Assembly (NCBI RefSeq): GCF_008831285.2
Contig: NC_045138.2
Location: 29,731,934 to 29,795,933 of the forward strand
Length of the DNA stretch: 64,000 nucleotides
Reading direction: 5' to 3'
Source of the DNA: Nymphaea colorata
Taxonomy: Eukaryota > Streptophyta > Magnoliopsida > Nymphaeales > Nymphaeaceae
In this document: positions 20,502 to 32,984 of the stretch, piece by piece
Numbering within the stretch: the stretch's first letter is position 1
Layout of the letters: the number at the start of each line of letters is the position of its first letter
Made by a program: the position numbers and the translations under genes
Notes under the pieces: model-generated
The model's input: only the letters and a program-made list of their open reading frames with translations
What the model was told of the DNA's origin: nothing
Database searches by the model: none

Positions 20502-21968
20502 ATATATAAGTACATACACTTCATGTACCTTGTCCTCCACATTAAAAATTAAAGAATGCCTTTCAAGAGACAGGGATGAACTTTGGACAGTAAAAAGTAG
20601 AAAACAAGGACCAGTGCTTCAAAGTTCAAGTAATATATCCTTCTTTTGTTTCAGGATTTCATCATATGACTGTAAACAAGGAACCACCTAACAAACATAT
20701 AAAGGTTTGTTCTCAAAAGGAAAAAATCATATGTCAACATAAGTCCACACAAAATTGCAAATATCATTTTATTTCCAAATTTTTTTCCACACAACAGTGG
20801 CATCAATCAACAAATACCATTCTATTTCCAAAACTCTTCCCACAACGGTGGCATCAATCAACGGCTAATCGTCAGCCATTCCACTTCACAAAATTCAAGC
20901 AGAAAGAAAAAACGGTAGTTTTGTAGCTCAGCTTCAAATATGGAGGACCAAAAGTAGTAAAGCTTCATTAAGAGGATAGCAGCATTCCAATAGAAATATA
21001 TGCACAGCATTCCAATAGAAATATATGCACAATTACCTAAATACATCGAGAGCAATTTATAAAAAGACGGATCTAGATCATTTAGCAGCTGCCAAAATGC
21101 AAGGTTGCAAACGAAGAGAAAACAGGAAAACAAATCAGATCGCAGATCAATTCCTCATCAAGCAAGTCAACTTCATAATTCATACTAAACTAACCAAAAG
21201 AAGGAAAACGAAGGTTCAAACATCGTCACTCCTAAGACTCCACTCATCAAGGAAGAAAGATCAACATTCGACCGATCACAATGGAGAATTTCAAACACTC
21301 ACCAAGAAAGCCTACGTTAAGAACAGAATCAACAAACAACTCATAGAAACGAGCCGTTTCCATTCTTCGAATTCAAGCGTCTTCTGACCTAATTCGGAAT
21401 GAGCCTAACAAAGGAAACAAGACAAGCTAGCCAACTGTTCTTTTCCTTTTCCTTCTACTCCTTCATTCAACCAAAATTAAATCTCAACTCCAATAATAAA
21501 ATCACCTGCAGCAACCACAGATTTCACAAAAGCGACAACGAACAAAACAAAAAACAAAAGCAAAACCGAACGGGAAAGCGCAGGCCGATTCATAAACTGC
21601 ATTAAGAGAGCAATCGGCCGGTAAAAGGTAAGAAGAAAAGCTAACTAGACCTCCACATCTCCATACAAAGATTCACATCAGTAGAACACTAAAAACTCAG
21701 CTTCTTCCCGTAATCCATAAACCACAAATTCGGCGTGTGAGTGTGCATGCGTGAGAGATAGAAAGAGAGAGGAAGGGAGGTGGCGTGCCTGAGAAGAGAC
21801 GAGAGGCAGTGTGGCGAGGGAAGCGAGAGTGGAGGATACAGAGGCGGGACAGATTAGAGAGAGCCATGTACGTCTGTGTTTACGTATATATGCACGTGTA
21901 GAGGAGGGAGGGAGGAAGGGAGGGGACGGTGGTTGGTCGGTTAGTTGGGCGTCATGAATGGCCTCCAT

Positions 21969-24900
21969 CTCGCCCCCATCAATGCCTCCGCCTCCCTCTC
22001 CCTCTGCTTTAAACCAAAAGGAGGACTCTCATGACTGCTGCCGCCGCTGAGCTGCTTTCAATTTCTCTCTCCATTTCTCCGGCAGATGCCGTTGGCGGTC
22101 ATTCACTGCCAGTGGCGGGGCGAAGTGGAGAGGCGGGACGACGCAGACCGTAGGGTTCGACGGATCTAAATCCCGTCACTGGGTCGGGTCTTTGGCTGTT
22201 CACGAGCCAACTTCGAGTCTACCCGAGCCCTCTTTTTGAATCCAGCTGATTTTTTTAGACTAAAAAAACAAAAGAAAACCATCTTCTTATCATCTATTAC
22301 TTCTCATATATTCATATATTCAAATTTTTTAATATGAAGAAAATTATGTACCATATATTTTTTTATTTCACAACCGAATTCGATTTGGAGGGGACGTTTA
22401 GTTCAGAACCAAATCCAAATTTGACTTTTAAGTATAAAACCCAACTTGAACCCCATTATGATATGTTAAGAACCAAAATGAATATATATTAGATGTAAGA
22501 TATTATTTTAAATGAATTTGAATCTGAAATCAAATCTGATCTGATATTTGTACTTAAAACTAAACCTGAACCCGAATTAATATGATCCAATTTCATAAAT
22601 GGGGGTTTTTTTTTTTGGCATTTGTTAAGTATTTCTGTCAGATATCCTATTTGAATCCGATTTATTGATGTCCCATATATTTTTTAAGAAAAGTTCGAAT
22701 AATTTCTCGGCTTACTTCTAAACTGGTCGGACATATTTGATGATTTGATCCAAATTGTAACCATCGTTCGTATATTCAAATCATTAGGCATCCTGATGTA
22801 CATTCGAGTCGGTCTATGTATTTCTTATTCCAGATTTGACTTGGAATCGGGTCAAGTTCAAGTCAGATCTGCTTTGGTCTAGAACCAAGAAGTACACAAA
22901 TTGTACGTATAACAAGATCCTTTTTTACCCTTTCCTTCGAATCTAATACTGGAACGTAGGTTTGGATTAAGCTTTAACCTCGAATGTTAATATTTTGAAT
23001 CCCTTACGAGGTTGTTTACGAGGTTGTTTGGTAGCATAAATACTATATGAATGTCTCATAAATCGGCCTTGAATCTATTAGGCTAGATTTATGAAATATT
23101 AGTTATAATGTTTTATGAATCCACTTCAATGTTTAGGATAGATTCATGGGACACTGCCGCCAAACAACTTCTACAGGTACTTCCCCTTATTCTTGTTGCT
23201 TTTGGAAATTTTTAGCCTTGTTCACATTTTTTTAGTCATAATCTTAAATATTTACCTCATGTTTTTCGTTTTGTCGTAAATATGAAAAAGTGCTCCAATT
23301 CAGTACTTTTTATGAGTTGGAGGAAATCTCACCGCTTAAGTGAAGGCCAAAAACTTTCCGGTACTACTTCATGTACATCATGGTAATGCTCCCGCTATGC
23401 AACTTGGATACTGGTACCCCTTTACTTCTAAATAATCTCCACGGGATGCATTCAATTTTACCATGCCTTGTTTAACTTGTCAACAATTTTTTCAGAACAG
23501 AAAAAATGATTATTAAATTGCAATAGTGTATTCAGGTTAGTTCAAGATCCAGTCACCAAAAAGATTCCAAATTTGTTGAACATAACAAACTAAATTTGCT
23601 GGTCAACGGGATCAAATTGATTACCTTTTGAATTAGGGGTGAGTGGGGGTTTTGCACGGCCCGATTGAAGGCAAACCCTCACCCAACCCTTCATCCTATA
23701 GGTAGAAAGTCTTCTTTTGCAGGGGTGGAGCCAGCATCTTTTTTAGGCAGTCCAACTTTTGGATCTGAATGTGAATCCAAACAATACATGGCGCAACTAA
23801 AATTTTTTAATTTTTTCAATATAATTTTGTTTTTCAATTGGCTGGGGTGGGCATGACCTAGGTGGCCCTCCCCCTCCCTCCCCCCCTATTCTTTTGTGTT
23901 TTGAAGTACTCATCCCGTCATTCTTTAACTTGTCTGTGAGTCTTTCTGTTGCAATATAAAGAGTTGTTGCCCTAGTGTTTTGAAACAAAAACTAGCAACC
24001 AGGGGCAAAGACATGATTTTTTTTTATGAGGGGAACTGAATTATAGTTTCAAAATTTGGATAGGAGCTGAAATATCATTTTTCTAAATCTTTGTATAGAA
24101 TAAATGAAATTTTCAGATTTTATATGCAATTTTAAGAAAAAAAATTGAATGGCTGGGGGGGGGGGGAGGCCAGGGCCCCTTTATTGTGCCAACCTTCTCA
24201 AAATGATAACCTTTTGATTCAAATTAACAAATTAAAATAATAAAACAAAAAAAATTAATAATAACAAAAAGTTTCACATATCTCCATTAAATTATTAGAC
24301 CGGCGGCTGCACATCAAATTAAAAAGTGTTGGATTTCAAGTAGGATCAGTGGATTCCGGCCGATTTCTATGACACATTTGTGTAGTTTTTTATGGAGCAA
24401 ACATTTTGTGCACCACCATAAGGTTTGGATTATTGAAACTCTTGTAATTTTGTAAAACTGATTACCCTAAGTCATTGGCCCTAAGGGCAAATGGTTGGGG
24501 GCACAGTGAATGCACGTCTACAATTCGAATCTGGCTACAGCTCATTGTACCATAAAGGAGGTAGGTCCTACATGCAAGTTGAAGCCTGCAGTAATCTTAC
24601 CATCAAGTACCATCGCACCGTTGGACCCTATGGGTAAGGGAAAGGAAGGCGGCTTCGGCTCTTGCTCGGGTGGTGAAGTAACTCTCTCGCTCACACCAAT
24701 GGCTCTAATTCATTGTGACATGATCTGATCAACTATGACAACTCAAAACAAGCAACCACTTAAAGTAAATTTGCTAGGTGGATGTGGGTCTATGTGTAGG
24801 TGAAGCTGTTCACTGCATTATTTATGTCGTAGGTGTAGGCACACCTAATTCACTGCACTATTTGTCTCCTCTTGTGAAAATAACTCTATGGCTGAGTTGA

Positions 24901-25885
24901 TAGCCTCGGATTTCAGATACGAAGTGCACGACATGCGCCGAGTTGTGAAACTTATTGTTTGTTACATTCATAAACACAAAAATCACGGAATTGTGGTCCA
25001 ATCAAGAGAGAGGGGACGATGATAAATCCACACATTTAAGATTTGTATAGATCTTAAATCAATTTTGGATATTTGAGATCTAAGGCTATCAAACACAACC
25101 TATATGAATATATTGTCCTTCAATTCTTCGAAGGAGAACATGAGACTCAATATATACCTAGAATGCATTTCTTGGCCGACACTACAGTGGGGATATACTA
25201 AACCAATGTTACATCGGAAAATTTTACATGTTAGCAAGGTGCAGTTTCCTTAGAAAATTGATGAAAGTTTCTTTTTTTTGTTGTCTGTCTGGCTAAATTC
25301 GCATATAGCTGTTTAACTTGATCACAAATAATTGCCTAATTCTATAAAATAATTCACAAACACATAATTTAACATGAACAAAATTGTTAAAGTGCATTTT
25401 AGTACAAGAAAAAAAAGCTTCAAAGTAAAGTGCTTCTAGCAATACGTATATCTTTTGTCAGTTTTTCCACCATTTTGCACTTCTATTTGTTGCGGCTTTA
25501 GAGACAAAAAGCAAGAGATGTTGAGAAGTAAAGAAAGCAAGGGACATGTGAAATGGCATAGAATGAACTTAAAATGCAGCTTATGAAATTCTTTTGAAGA
25601 AGTCATCTTTTTTACTAAGAGCGAAGCAGTTTTTCATAGTTTGTTTTAATCTTCTTCATCATAGAACATGTGTTTATGAACTATCTTATGAAATCAGACC
25701 ATTATGTGTAATTTCTCAAATGTTAAGCGGTCATCCATAAATATGTTAAACGTTAAGCACTTGTGTTTAAAAAACAAAATCCTCCAGACCTTGATTGTAA
25801 TTAAAGTGAGGGAAATGAATGAAGCGATAGTGATGAAAGGGTTGCTTCAGCTTATTTATTCACTGAATTACAACGCTCTGGGTAA
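21969..25885. other. Intergenic region without recognised genes
   Basis: AT-rich spacer. 22240-22900 is built from degenerate GAATCCGAATTTGAA-like words also seen at 45720-46080. A short repeat at 23722-23885 has a relative in the opposite orientation at 42785-43012. Another G-rich repeat occupies 24003-24180. Open frames are short and lack family motifs. Confidence 0.5.
23722..23885 (+). repeat. Dispersed short repeat, copy 1
   Basis: It starts CAGGGGTGGAGCC and contains AATACATGGCGCAACTAAAA followed by a T-rich tract and a C-rich end. The same order of words occurs on the minus strand at 42785-43012. The CAGGGG start resembles hAT-type termini, but no matching right terminus or target duplication was found. 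Confidence 0.5.
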
Positions 25886-26329
25886 GGGCGAACAACGAGC
25901 TAGAGCTCGAGCTCGACTCATTAAAGCTCGGCTTGTAAACGAGTTCGAGTCGAGTCATTTGCTTAATGAACTGAGCTCAAGTTCATGAGTCGACTCGTTC
26001 AAGTAATCGAGTTGAGTTCGAGCTCAACACGTAACCATCGAGTCGAGCTCGAGCTTCAACCAAGTCGATATATTCATACGAGTTTATGAGTTTGTCGAGC
26101 CGTAATCGAGTCTAGCTCGAGCTCAACACGTAACGATGAATATCAACTCTATTCAAACGAGTTTGTCAAGCCTTAATCGAGTTGAGCTTGAGCTCAACAC
26201 GTAACGATGAGCTCGAATTGCTTCCGTCGAGCTATTCTCGAGCTCGAGTCGAGTCGAGGTCAAGATTTCATTAGTCGAGCTAAGCTCGAGCTGATTGAAC
26301 TCGGGCTCGACTCGGCTCGTGTTCACCCC
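25886..26329. mobile_element. CTCGAG-rich inverted-repeat element (MITE-like)
   Basis: 444 bp. It starts GGGCGAACAACGAGC and ends GCTCGTGTTCACCCC, imperfect inverted termini, between two TAA triplets (25883-25885 and 26330-26332), as in PIF/Harbinger-type insertions. The interior is almost entirely variants of GAGCTCGAGTCGAG, with three copies of a GAGCTCAACACGTAAC unit near 26015, 26118 and 26190. No open frame of note. Assignment to Harbinger rests only on the possible 3-bp duplication. Confidence 0.55.
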
Positions 26330-26895
26330 TAACTCAGGGCGGTCTCCAGTTATATCTGGCCTTCAATGCATAGAGCTAAGCAACCTGCCACAGGATGCAT
26401 GCGGGGCCTGATCAAAGGAGTTCTGCTGCATGTCAGTACCATTGGGTAAGAATTGAATACATGGAAATAAATATCCAGGATTAAACCTACCAAGTACTTA
26501 GTACAGCATTTTTTTTTAGAATGTTTATTATACATTTCATTTACCCAATTTGTTTGATTTCACCTAACTTTTGTTCTAGGTGTTGGGAAGTTAACAAACA
26601 TCCAGCATTAAAGTTTTACTTGTTCAGATGAAACCCAGTATTAAAGTTCTACCTATTCAAGTGGAATTTTAGTGCTGGTACTAAAGTTCCATAATAGCTC
26701 AAAAACTCCGGCAGTCGGAGCCTTTTATTAAATTTGAACTAAAGTTTCATTTCCACAATAAAATTCCATGTGTTACTGTGGGCCCTAGTTAACCAAGTGA
26801 GCCCTCTTGTAAATTGAGTATGGCAATGCATTAATTATTCTCAATTGTACTTCAATCTCATTTTGTGGGTTAAACTAATATTATATATAGAAGAA

Positions 26896-26898
<3 letters not shown>

Positions 26899-26972
<74 letters not shown>

Positions 26973-26984
26973 GAGAGAGAGAGA
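26899..26984. repeat. (AT)n(GT)n(GA)n compound microsatellite
   Basis: Consecutive AT, GT and GA dinucleotide runs ending a few bases before the left edge of the duplicated block that begins at 26989. Confidence 0.95.
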
Positions 26985-26988
26985 TAGA

Positions 26989-27789
26989 GCCCAGTTACCG
27001 CTTCCATTCTTCTGACATCTGGGATTGATGGAACAAATATTTTTGCCTACACAGATGGTTCATAGCTACATCAGAGCTAACGCTGTTACTGCTGTTTCAT
27101 TGGTCTACCCTTCCAGGTAAAGTAGAAGAATGTTAATGTCCTTTCTGTTTCACCTTGTTCTGCATGATTGAAGTAACATCAGTTTGTGTCAACATTTTCT
27201 CATCATTTCTAGGAATTGCACAAGTTATAAGGTATGTTATATTTTGCATCTGATTCTTGCATTATTGCCTCTGTTGTCCATAATAAACTAACAAAGTGTG
27301 CCTGCAATCAATCTCGGTAGCCAGTGGACAAGGTATCAATAACTCGCCATGTAGTTGATGTTTTTGGAATTTCTTATTGATACTTCAAGCAACAAAAATG
27401 ATTGCATATGTAAATGTAAATCTCTTTCTCTCTCTCTCTCTCTTTCTGTATCACTCACACACAGATATACATTATACATTCAGATTTTTTCTTGTTGAAA
27501 AATAATTTCAACATTCATTATATCTGCTGTCCAGGTGTCTGCCCAGATTTCATCCATTTAGGTCGTTGTAAACGAATTCAACCATAGGATGGATGCGAAA
27601 TGTCCAAAACTACAAATTAAAGAAATCATAGTGCAGATGGGTTTTATAAGGATTTTACTACTAATATTTAACTTTGTTGTCTCATAAATTCCAAACTGGG
27701 TGGATTTTCATGAATTTCTTTTGTTCTTGCATTCTTCGGCATTTCAAATCCATCTATGTGCTTCCACTTTTTGAAAAAGGGATGCTCAA

Positions 27790-27824
<35 letters not shown>

Positions 27825-29589
27825 GAGAGAGAGAGAGAAATTGGTAGGTACCACTCATTCTGTGATCTTTATCTACGTCTCACTCATTCTCTCTCTCACT
27901 TACAGCCCTAATCTGTGCAACAACTGGTTCAACGGTGGATGCTCTGCAACAAGAATGTCTAACCTCCTCTCCCTCTCCCTCTCTCTCTATCTCATTTGTC
28001 TCCTATCTCTCTTCTTTTGCTATCTTCGTCGCTGGATCTGTAGCAGAATTGAGTGGAACTCTTCGGCTCTTTTTCATGTATGTACACATCCTAGACTTAT
28101 AATTGTTTGATGAAATGTCATTGTGCATGTCCACAGTTTTTTTATGGTTTTTTTTTTGTCATATCTGAGATTTTCCTTAACATCTTTTATATATATATAT
28201 ATATATATATAATGTGAAGAGTATTTTGGATTCTGATTTTTCAACTGAGATGGAAGGTGTTTACATGTTACATAGTATTTCACTTTTTGTGCTTAACATT
28301 TTTGTATAGTCTTTTACCAATAATTGCCGACCTGATAGAAGGAACAGCTACAAGTTACATATCTTGTAGATATGTTGACCAGCAAGAAGCAAAAGTTTTC
28401 CATTTGCATCAGCTTTTAGTGCACTACCTTTTAATATGTAGATCCAAAAAGGACAGCTCAAAATTTGGAACTTGAACTTGACAGTTTAATGGGCTAGGCA
28501 CCACCTTTACTAAGTTTCAGCTTGTGTTTAAATATTGTTTTTTTTTTCCATATAGAATCTGAATTATATCTTGTAGCTTTTAAAACAAAAAATAAAAAAG
28601 ACTTATCATGTTATTTGAGTACTGGCCGATATGGGACTGAATCAATATGGGTGAAGGATGTTCCTCCAAGGGCATAATGGTGTTTCTATTTGGCATCTAT
28701 GGACAGGTTTCTCTCTCACAACAGATTGCAATTTTCTAATATAAATCTTGCCAGCAGATGTGCCATCTGTGGAAGGGATTTGGAATCACCAGTGCATGTG
28801 TTTTTGACCTACAGCATAGTTAAAGGAGTGTGATGTTCACTAGGTTAGGTATTTAATATTGATGCAGACATGGAAATGAGAAGGAAGCATAGAGTTAAAT
28901 GGATGTCAAGAACTTGGAGATGACTTTTCCAATAACCATTTGGAAGGGGAGAAACAAAGCGGTCCATCAAACAGGTCATGTTTCTAGTGCAACTCTTTTC
29001 TTTAATGTTTTGAATGATGTCAAAAACATAGCTCTCAATGCTACTTGGAGCAGAAAATGTCAAACTGAAATTCTATTGTAGTTTAGATGGGGTATTGCTC
29101 CTCGTCCATCGCCAGCTTATGGGAATTCTGAGCTGATTTTTCAAATTGCATGTGCAGAAGATGGGCGTTGCTTATGCTTGAGACACAAGGATGGCACTCT
29201 TCTTAACACTGGTTGTTACGTTAGAACTTTGAATAGAAGGTTTCAGGTTGATGAAGCTGTCTCAGAGCCCTTGTTTTTGTTAGACATGTACATAGACTGA
29301 TCAATATTGGTTTGGGGCAAAGTAAGTAGTGTTCTTGTGTCAAAAAAGCTATGGGAATGCTATGTATCGGAGGAATGGGATGTAGTTTTGTTGTGAATAG
29401 GAATTGGTCATTCCTTGTTTTGAATTGTAACCCAACTAGGGAGACTGTAGGTCTGCTGGATAAAATTTGTAATGTTTTACTCAGCCGGTGTGTGGGACTC
29501 TTGCCCAGCATGATCGATCATCAAACCAAGGGAGGAATTTATTCAAGTTATTGAAATTTGTCTAAATATATCAAATATAGCCTTTTGAA
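26989..29589 (+). repeat. Duplicated block R, copy 1
   Basis: About 2.6 kb in direct orientation with 36440-38653. Identity is high over long stretches, for example the segments around 27008-27230, 28310-28500 and 28620-29585. Copy 1 has roughly 0.6 kb extra between 27465 and 28080 and lacks about 46 bp present in copy 2 near 36680. In copy 2 the block begins 43 bases after the PPR stop codon. Confidence 0.9.
28640..29320 (+). pseudogene. LINE 3' end: zf-RVT and RNase H remnants (copy 1)
   Basis: The frames read NLASRCAICGRDLESPVHVF (the zinc-binding zf-RVT segment of plant LINEs), IWKGRNKAV, then after a stop at 29080 IACAEDGRCLCL and TGCYVRTLNRRF, which resemble the RNase H-like tail of L1-type plant LINEs. 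Frame breaks separate the segments. The assignment rests on motif spacing, not on alignment. Confidence 0.55.
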
Positions 29590-29763
29590 CAAGTCTTCCG
29601 TCTCTTCCTCTCTCGTTTGTGCAGCGGCTTCCGTTTGGTCGGCGTCCCTCGGCCAGATTCGTCCAAATGGATGAAGAAGACGACCGCTAGTGCGAGTTTT
29701 ACCAGTATTTTTACCTTCAAAGCACGAAAGGGTCCCGCTCATTGTGGCTCCCCAAGCAGCACC
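29587..29763 (+). repeat. Duplicated block G, copy 1
   Basis: It matches 41402-41599 from GAACAAGTCTT to CCCCAAGCAGCACC, with a small deletion here relative to the other copy. It forms the 5' part of the gene fragment described at 29617-30235. Confidence 0.85.
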
Positions 29764-30235
29764 TGCGCCCTGAAACAAAAGAAGCCCCGCCCTACCAACA
29801 GCAGAGCATCCCCCTGTGTATTCAAAATCCGCTGCTGTGCCAAGGATGAACCGGAGAAACCGGCTGTCGCTTCGAACTCGACTTCTCCTCCGACGCCGCG
29901 AAATGCAGGATTGGCCACTGAAAGGGCAGCCTCTGAAGGTTTGGTCTTTGCTTTGGGTAGCAATGGTTCCTGGGATTCTTGTGAAATTGGCTCCCCAATA
30001 GTTGGGAGATACCTAAAGCGATGACGAGGAGAGGTGGTACATGTGGTATCACGGGAGAGTGGAAAATTTGTCGGATTCCGTCGGCGTGACGGTTTCTTCC
30101 AACGGGATCCACTGGGAGAGGGGCCCTGCAAGTGCGAAGACTGCTCGGGATGTTGGGCAAGTAATGCATTGCAGCAACGACGGGTGGGCCTTTGATACAC
30201 AGAACATCAGGCCCTCTGAGAGTTGCTCCGATTTG
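29617..30235 (+). pseudogene. Beta-propeller glycosidase-like gene fragment
   Basis: A plus-strand frame from 29617 runs to a stop at 30022-30024 with a Ser/Pro/Arg-rich, plastid-leader-like first half and then GSNGSWDSCEIGSPIV. Skipping one base near 30020 opens a second frame with DDEERWYMWYHGR, SVGVTVSSNGIHWERG and DVGQVMHCSNDGWAFDTQ. These words resemble the N-terminal blade of plant five-bladed beta-propeller proteins (arabinanase/levansucrase/invertase superfamily). Homology stops near IRPSE at about 30225. The frameshift and missing 3' half make it a truncated pseudogene. Confidence 0.5.
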
Positions 30236-31230
30236 GATTGGAGAAGGAAAACTCTGTGTAAATCGGATGAAGCTCTGGTGGTGCCACCATTGATTCTGCT
30301 AATTGGGGTTTTGGTTGTGCAATTAAGTTTGTTGTGACGGCATCTTACTGTGAGTTCTGCATCGGAGCAGAAGTAGTGGCCACGCACACTCAGGTTCGTG
30401 CATTCATGTCTACGGAGTGTTCTTTCCTTTTACCCAGTTTCATTTCCCCAGTTTCCTTGTGTAATATTAGTCGAGTATAATTCTCTTCTGTTATATTATA
30501 CTGTAATAATGGTGTTGCAAAAATTCATCTGTATCGCTGTTTTTCTGCTCGATTTTGTCATCAATGTGTATGCGAGAATGCAAGCCATAACACTAACAGG
30601 AGTAGTCTCGTCTTTACACAGATAGCTGCTATTGCATATATCCTGCACATCGAGTTATTTGCAAATCACCCTGAACGACAGTGCTTTTCTACCTGTGCAT
30701 TTCAGTATAGATTAGACATCTCTTCCCCCTCACTGGGTCTGAGCACAGGTATAAAAAAAGTGGTGAATTGCTGCTCTTCCTTGATTGATGTCCCTTTATT
30801 TACTGCTTGCTTGTCTTACCGGAGGTATCAATTTCTGCTTGCTTCCTTCTTACATTCCTTCATAATAAAGAAACAAGTTTCTGGAAATATGTTTCTTTGT
30901 TATCAAACTAAGAAATATTTTTTTTGGAAACTTATTTCTCAGTTATGACACACACATTAAAATGAGAATAGGGAAGATTTTTCCCATTCCTTGAAAATAT
31001 ATTTTCAATTCCAGATTTTTAGGCCATTAAACGCCCTTGAGGCTGCGTTTGATTGCAAGGAAGAATTTAACGTGGTAAATTTACCACGGTAATTTTTTCT
31101 GGAAAAAAATACAGGATGAAATTTAACCATTTTCTGATTTAAGGTCCCGTTTGATTGCATGGAAGTTTTTTTCAGAGTAAAATTAACTGTGTTTGATGCG
31201 CATAGTAGTTTTTTGCAGGATAAATTTAAC
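30236..31230. other. Intergenic region without recognised genes
   Basis: AT-rich sequence with short open frames only. Near 31030-31110 is a pair of GTTTGATTGCA(A/T)GGAAG phrases and an 18-bp palindrome, CGTGGTAAATTTACCACG, typical of small transposon ends but without a defined element. Confidence 0.4.
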
Positions 31231-31499
31231 TAAGCTTCAAAGGAGAATCATATTACTTTGAACTATGGTTAGGAACTGAGTGGGAGGTTTCATTGTCCAT
31301 ACTGTTCGAGCTTAGTTTCGAGTAAATGTTGAGAATGTCCTTTTCCAATTTGTTAGTAGTTTAGCAATGGTTATGATTATTGCTTTGTATTCAATCCAAA
31401 AGTACAGTTTTCCTCTTCTGTTGCATATTTTTTTACTTTACTCGAACAATTCAAGTATCACATGCAATCTGCACTGCACTATGCATAGGCTAGGAGCTT
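31231..31499 (+). repeat. Perfect inverted repeat, left arm
   Basis: 269 bases identical, by eye over the whole arm, to the reverse complement of 32025-32293. A spacer of 525 bases separates the arms. It starts TAAGCTTCAAAGG and ends GGCTAGGAGCTT. No open frame longer than noise. Confidence 0.93.
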
Positions 31500-31721
31500 A
31501 AAAATTCGAAGAATCTTGCATAACAAGGAGCAGGGAGAGAAACATGAATCTAACATCAGAATAGAGGATAAGCATATGGCAATCGTAATTCATATGTCCA
31601 ATATGAAAATGAATGAGCAAGACATGTGATGATGCTTTCACATAAGATGCTTTCACATAAGACATGTGGACACTAGCCCTCCCATGTTATGCTGCTTTAA
31701 CATAAGAAATCATAACATGTG

Positions 31722-31819
31722 AAGTTACAAATATGTTCATCATTTTTACTATGACCAACTAATATTTCCTAAGTTACAAATATGTTCATCATTTTTACTA
31801 TGACCAACTAATATTTCCT
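31722..31819. repeat. 49-bp tandem duplication
   Basis: Two adjacent identical 49-base units starting AAGTTACAAATATG, inside the spacer of the inverted repeat. Confidence 0.9.
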
Positions 31820-31823
31820 TTCC

Positions 31824-31950
31824 CTAGCTGTTTATGTGCTTGTTAAACACATACCAACAAATTGTAGCCAAAACTACACCAGTTATTAGGAAATGAAACA
31901 TCAACACTGGAAAAACTGTTAAAACAGCATGCGCCACAGTCGTATCATAC
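31824..31950 (-). CDS. Possible last exon of a small membrane protein
   Basis: After an acceptor CTTTCAG|G on the minus strand, 41 codons run to TAG at 31824. The frame has AVLTVFPVLMFHFLITGVV, a clear hydrophobic span, then a short polar tail VFNKHINS. A candidate upstream exon ends at 32858 with donor CTAAG|GTACGT and a compatible phase, preceded by Ser/Arg/Pro-rich sequence like a leader. No in-frame ATG was found for it. The exon is enclosed by the 269-bp inverted repeat. The protein was not recognised. Confidence 0.3.
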
Positions 31951-32024
31951 CTGAAAGCAAGGAGTCATGTCAGAATTAGCATCATTGTTCCAGTTTCCAA
32001 ACAGGAAGCAGGTTCATCAAATAA

Positions 32025-32293
32025 AAGCTCCTAGCCTATGCATAGTGCAGTGCAGATTGCATGTGATACTTGAATTGTTCGAGTAAAGTAAAAAAATATG
32101 CAACAGAAGAGGAAAACTGTACTTTTGGATTGAATACAAAGCAATAATCATAACCATTGCTAAACTACTAACAAATTGGAAAAGGACATTCTCAACATTT
32201 ACTCGAAACTAAGCTCGAACAGTATGGACAATGAAACCTCCCACTCAGTTCCTAACCATAGTTCAAAGTAATATGATTCTCCTTTGAAGCTTA
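32025..32293 (-). repeat. Perfect inverted repeat, right arm
   Basis: Reverse complement of 31231-31499 without a visible mismatch. In the candidate gene model it lies in the intron upstream of the exon at 31824-31950. Confidence 0.93.
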
Positions 32294-32984
32294 AGTATGT
32301 TCCTTTGCGAACAATGCAGAGTCGAGCATCAGAATTTTGCAAATCTTTCCAAACCTCAATCTCCTTTTCTCAAGCCATGAGCAACCATTAGTTTCGGAAC
32401 AGCTAACCTGTACTACAGTGCACTCATACCAGGTACTAGATGGGTTCGATTGGTGCTTCGAACCAAACATAGCCAGTTCCACATATATGTGAAGTAGCCG
32501 ACTATAATCTTCAAAGCATATTTTCAATCTAATTAGATATTTATCCTTTACCAAACACAAGATTTATCTAAGTAACTTAAGCATCAGAATGATCTAAAAG
32601 AGTCACAACCCATAAAGAATCTGTCAAAAACATGCAGCACAAAAATCAGTTTCCACAATCAATCAGCATATTTTCACCAACAAGTTCTTTCCAATTTTAT
32701 TTAACTCATTAATGTATAATACCAACATCAAGATAAAAGCAACCCATTTGTCCGTTTGATGTCCTAGCCCTAATGTCATTGTAAAATTCAACGGAAACAG
32801 AGGTAGCTGAAGTAAAAACAGATAGCTGTTACCAGTGAATGAGAAATCGCCACGTACCTTAGTAAAGGAGCAGCGACGAGGGAAGAACAGAAATTTCCTG
32901 TTGAAGATGGTGCTTGAGGTCGTGCGTCTGAAGGAAGATAGAGCAACAGAGGAGTGGAACGACAGAACAAGAGAGCAAGAGAGC

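Larger units (their letters stand above)
18585..21968 (-). other. 5' leader intron / upstream region of the synthetase gene
   Basis: Immediately upstream of the ATG at 18584 is an acceptor-like TACTTCAG, implying at least one more 5' exon. The rest is AT-rich and hosts the nested TIR elements at 19011-20501 and a 24-bp tandem duplication near 20990-21035. A CpG-richer stretch at 21680-22150 looks like a promoter/first-exon area. It has an open minus-strand frame at 21968-21678, rich in Ser, Arg and Pro, that could encode a targeting leader. No convincing donor joins it to the gene, so this is only a suggestion. Confidence 0.4.

Noticed and set aside
21678-21968. First exon of the synthetase with a targeting leader
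   Set aside because: Attractive position and composition, but no credible donor with the required phase was found. Left as a suggestion in the upstream-region entry.
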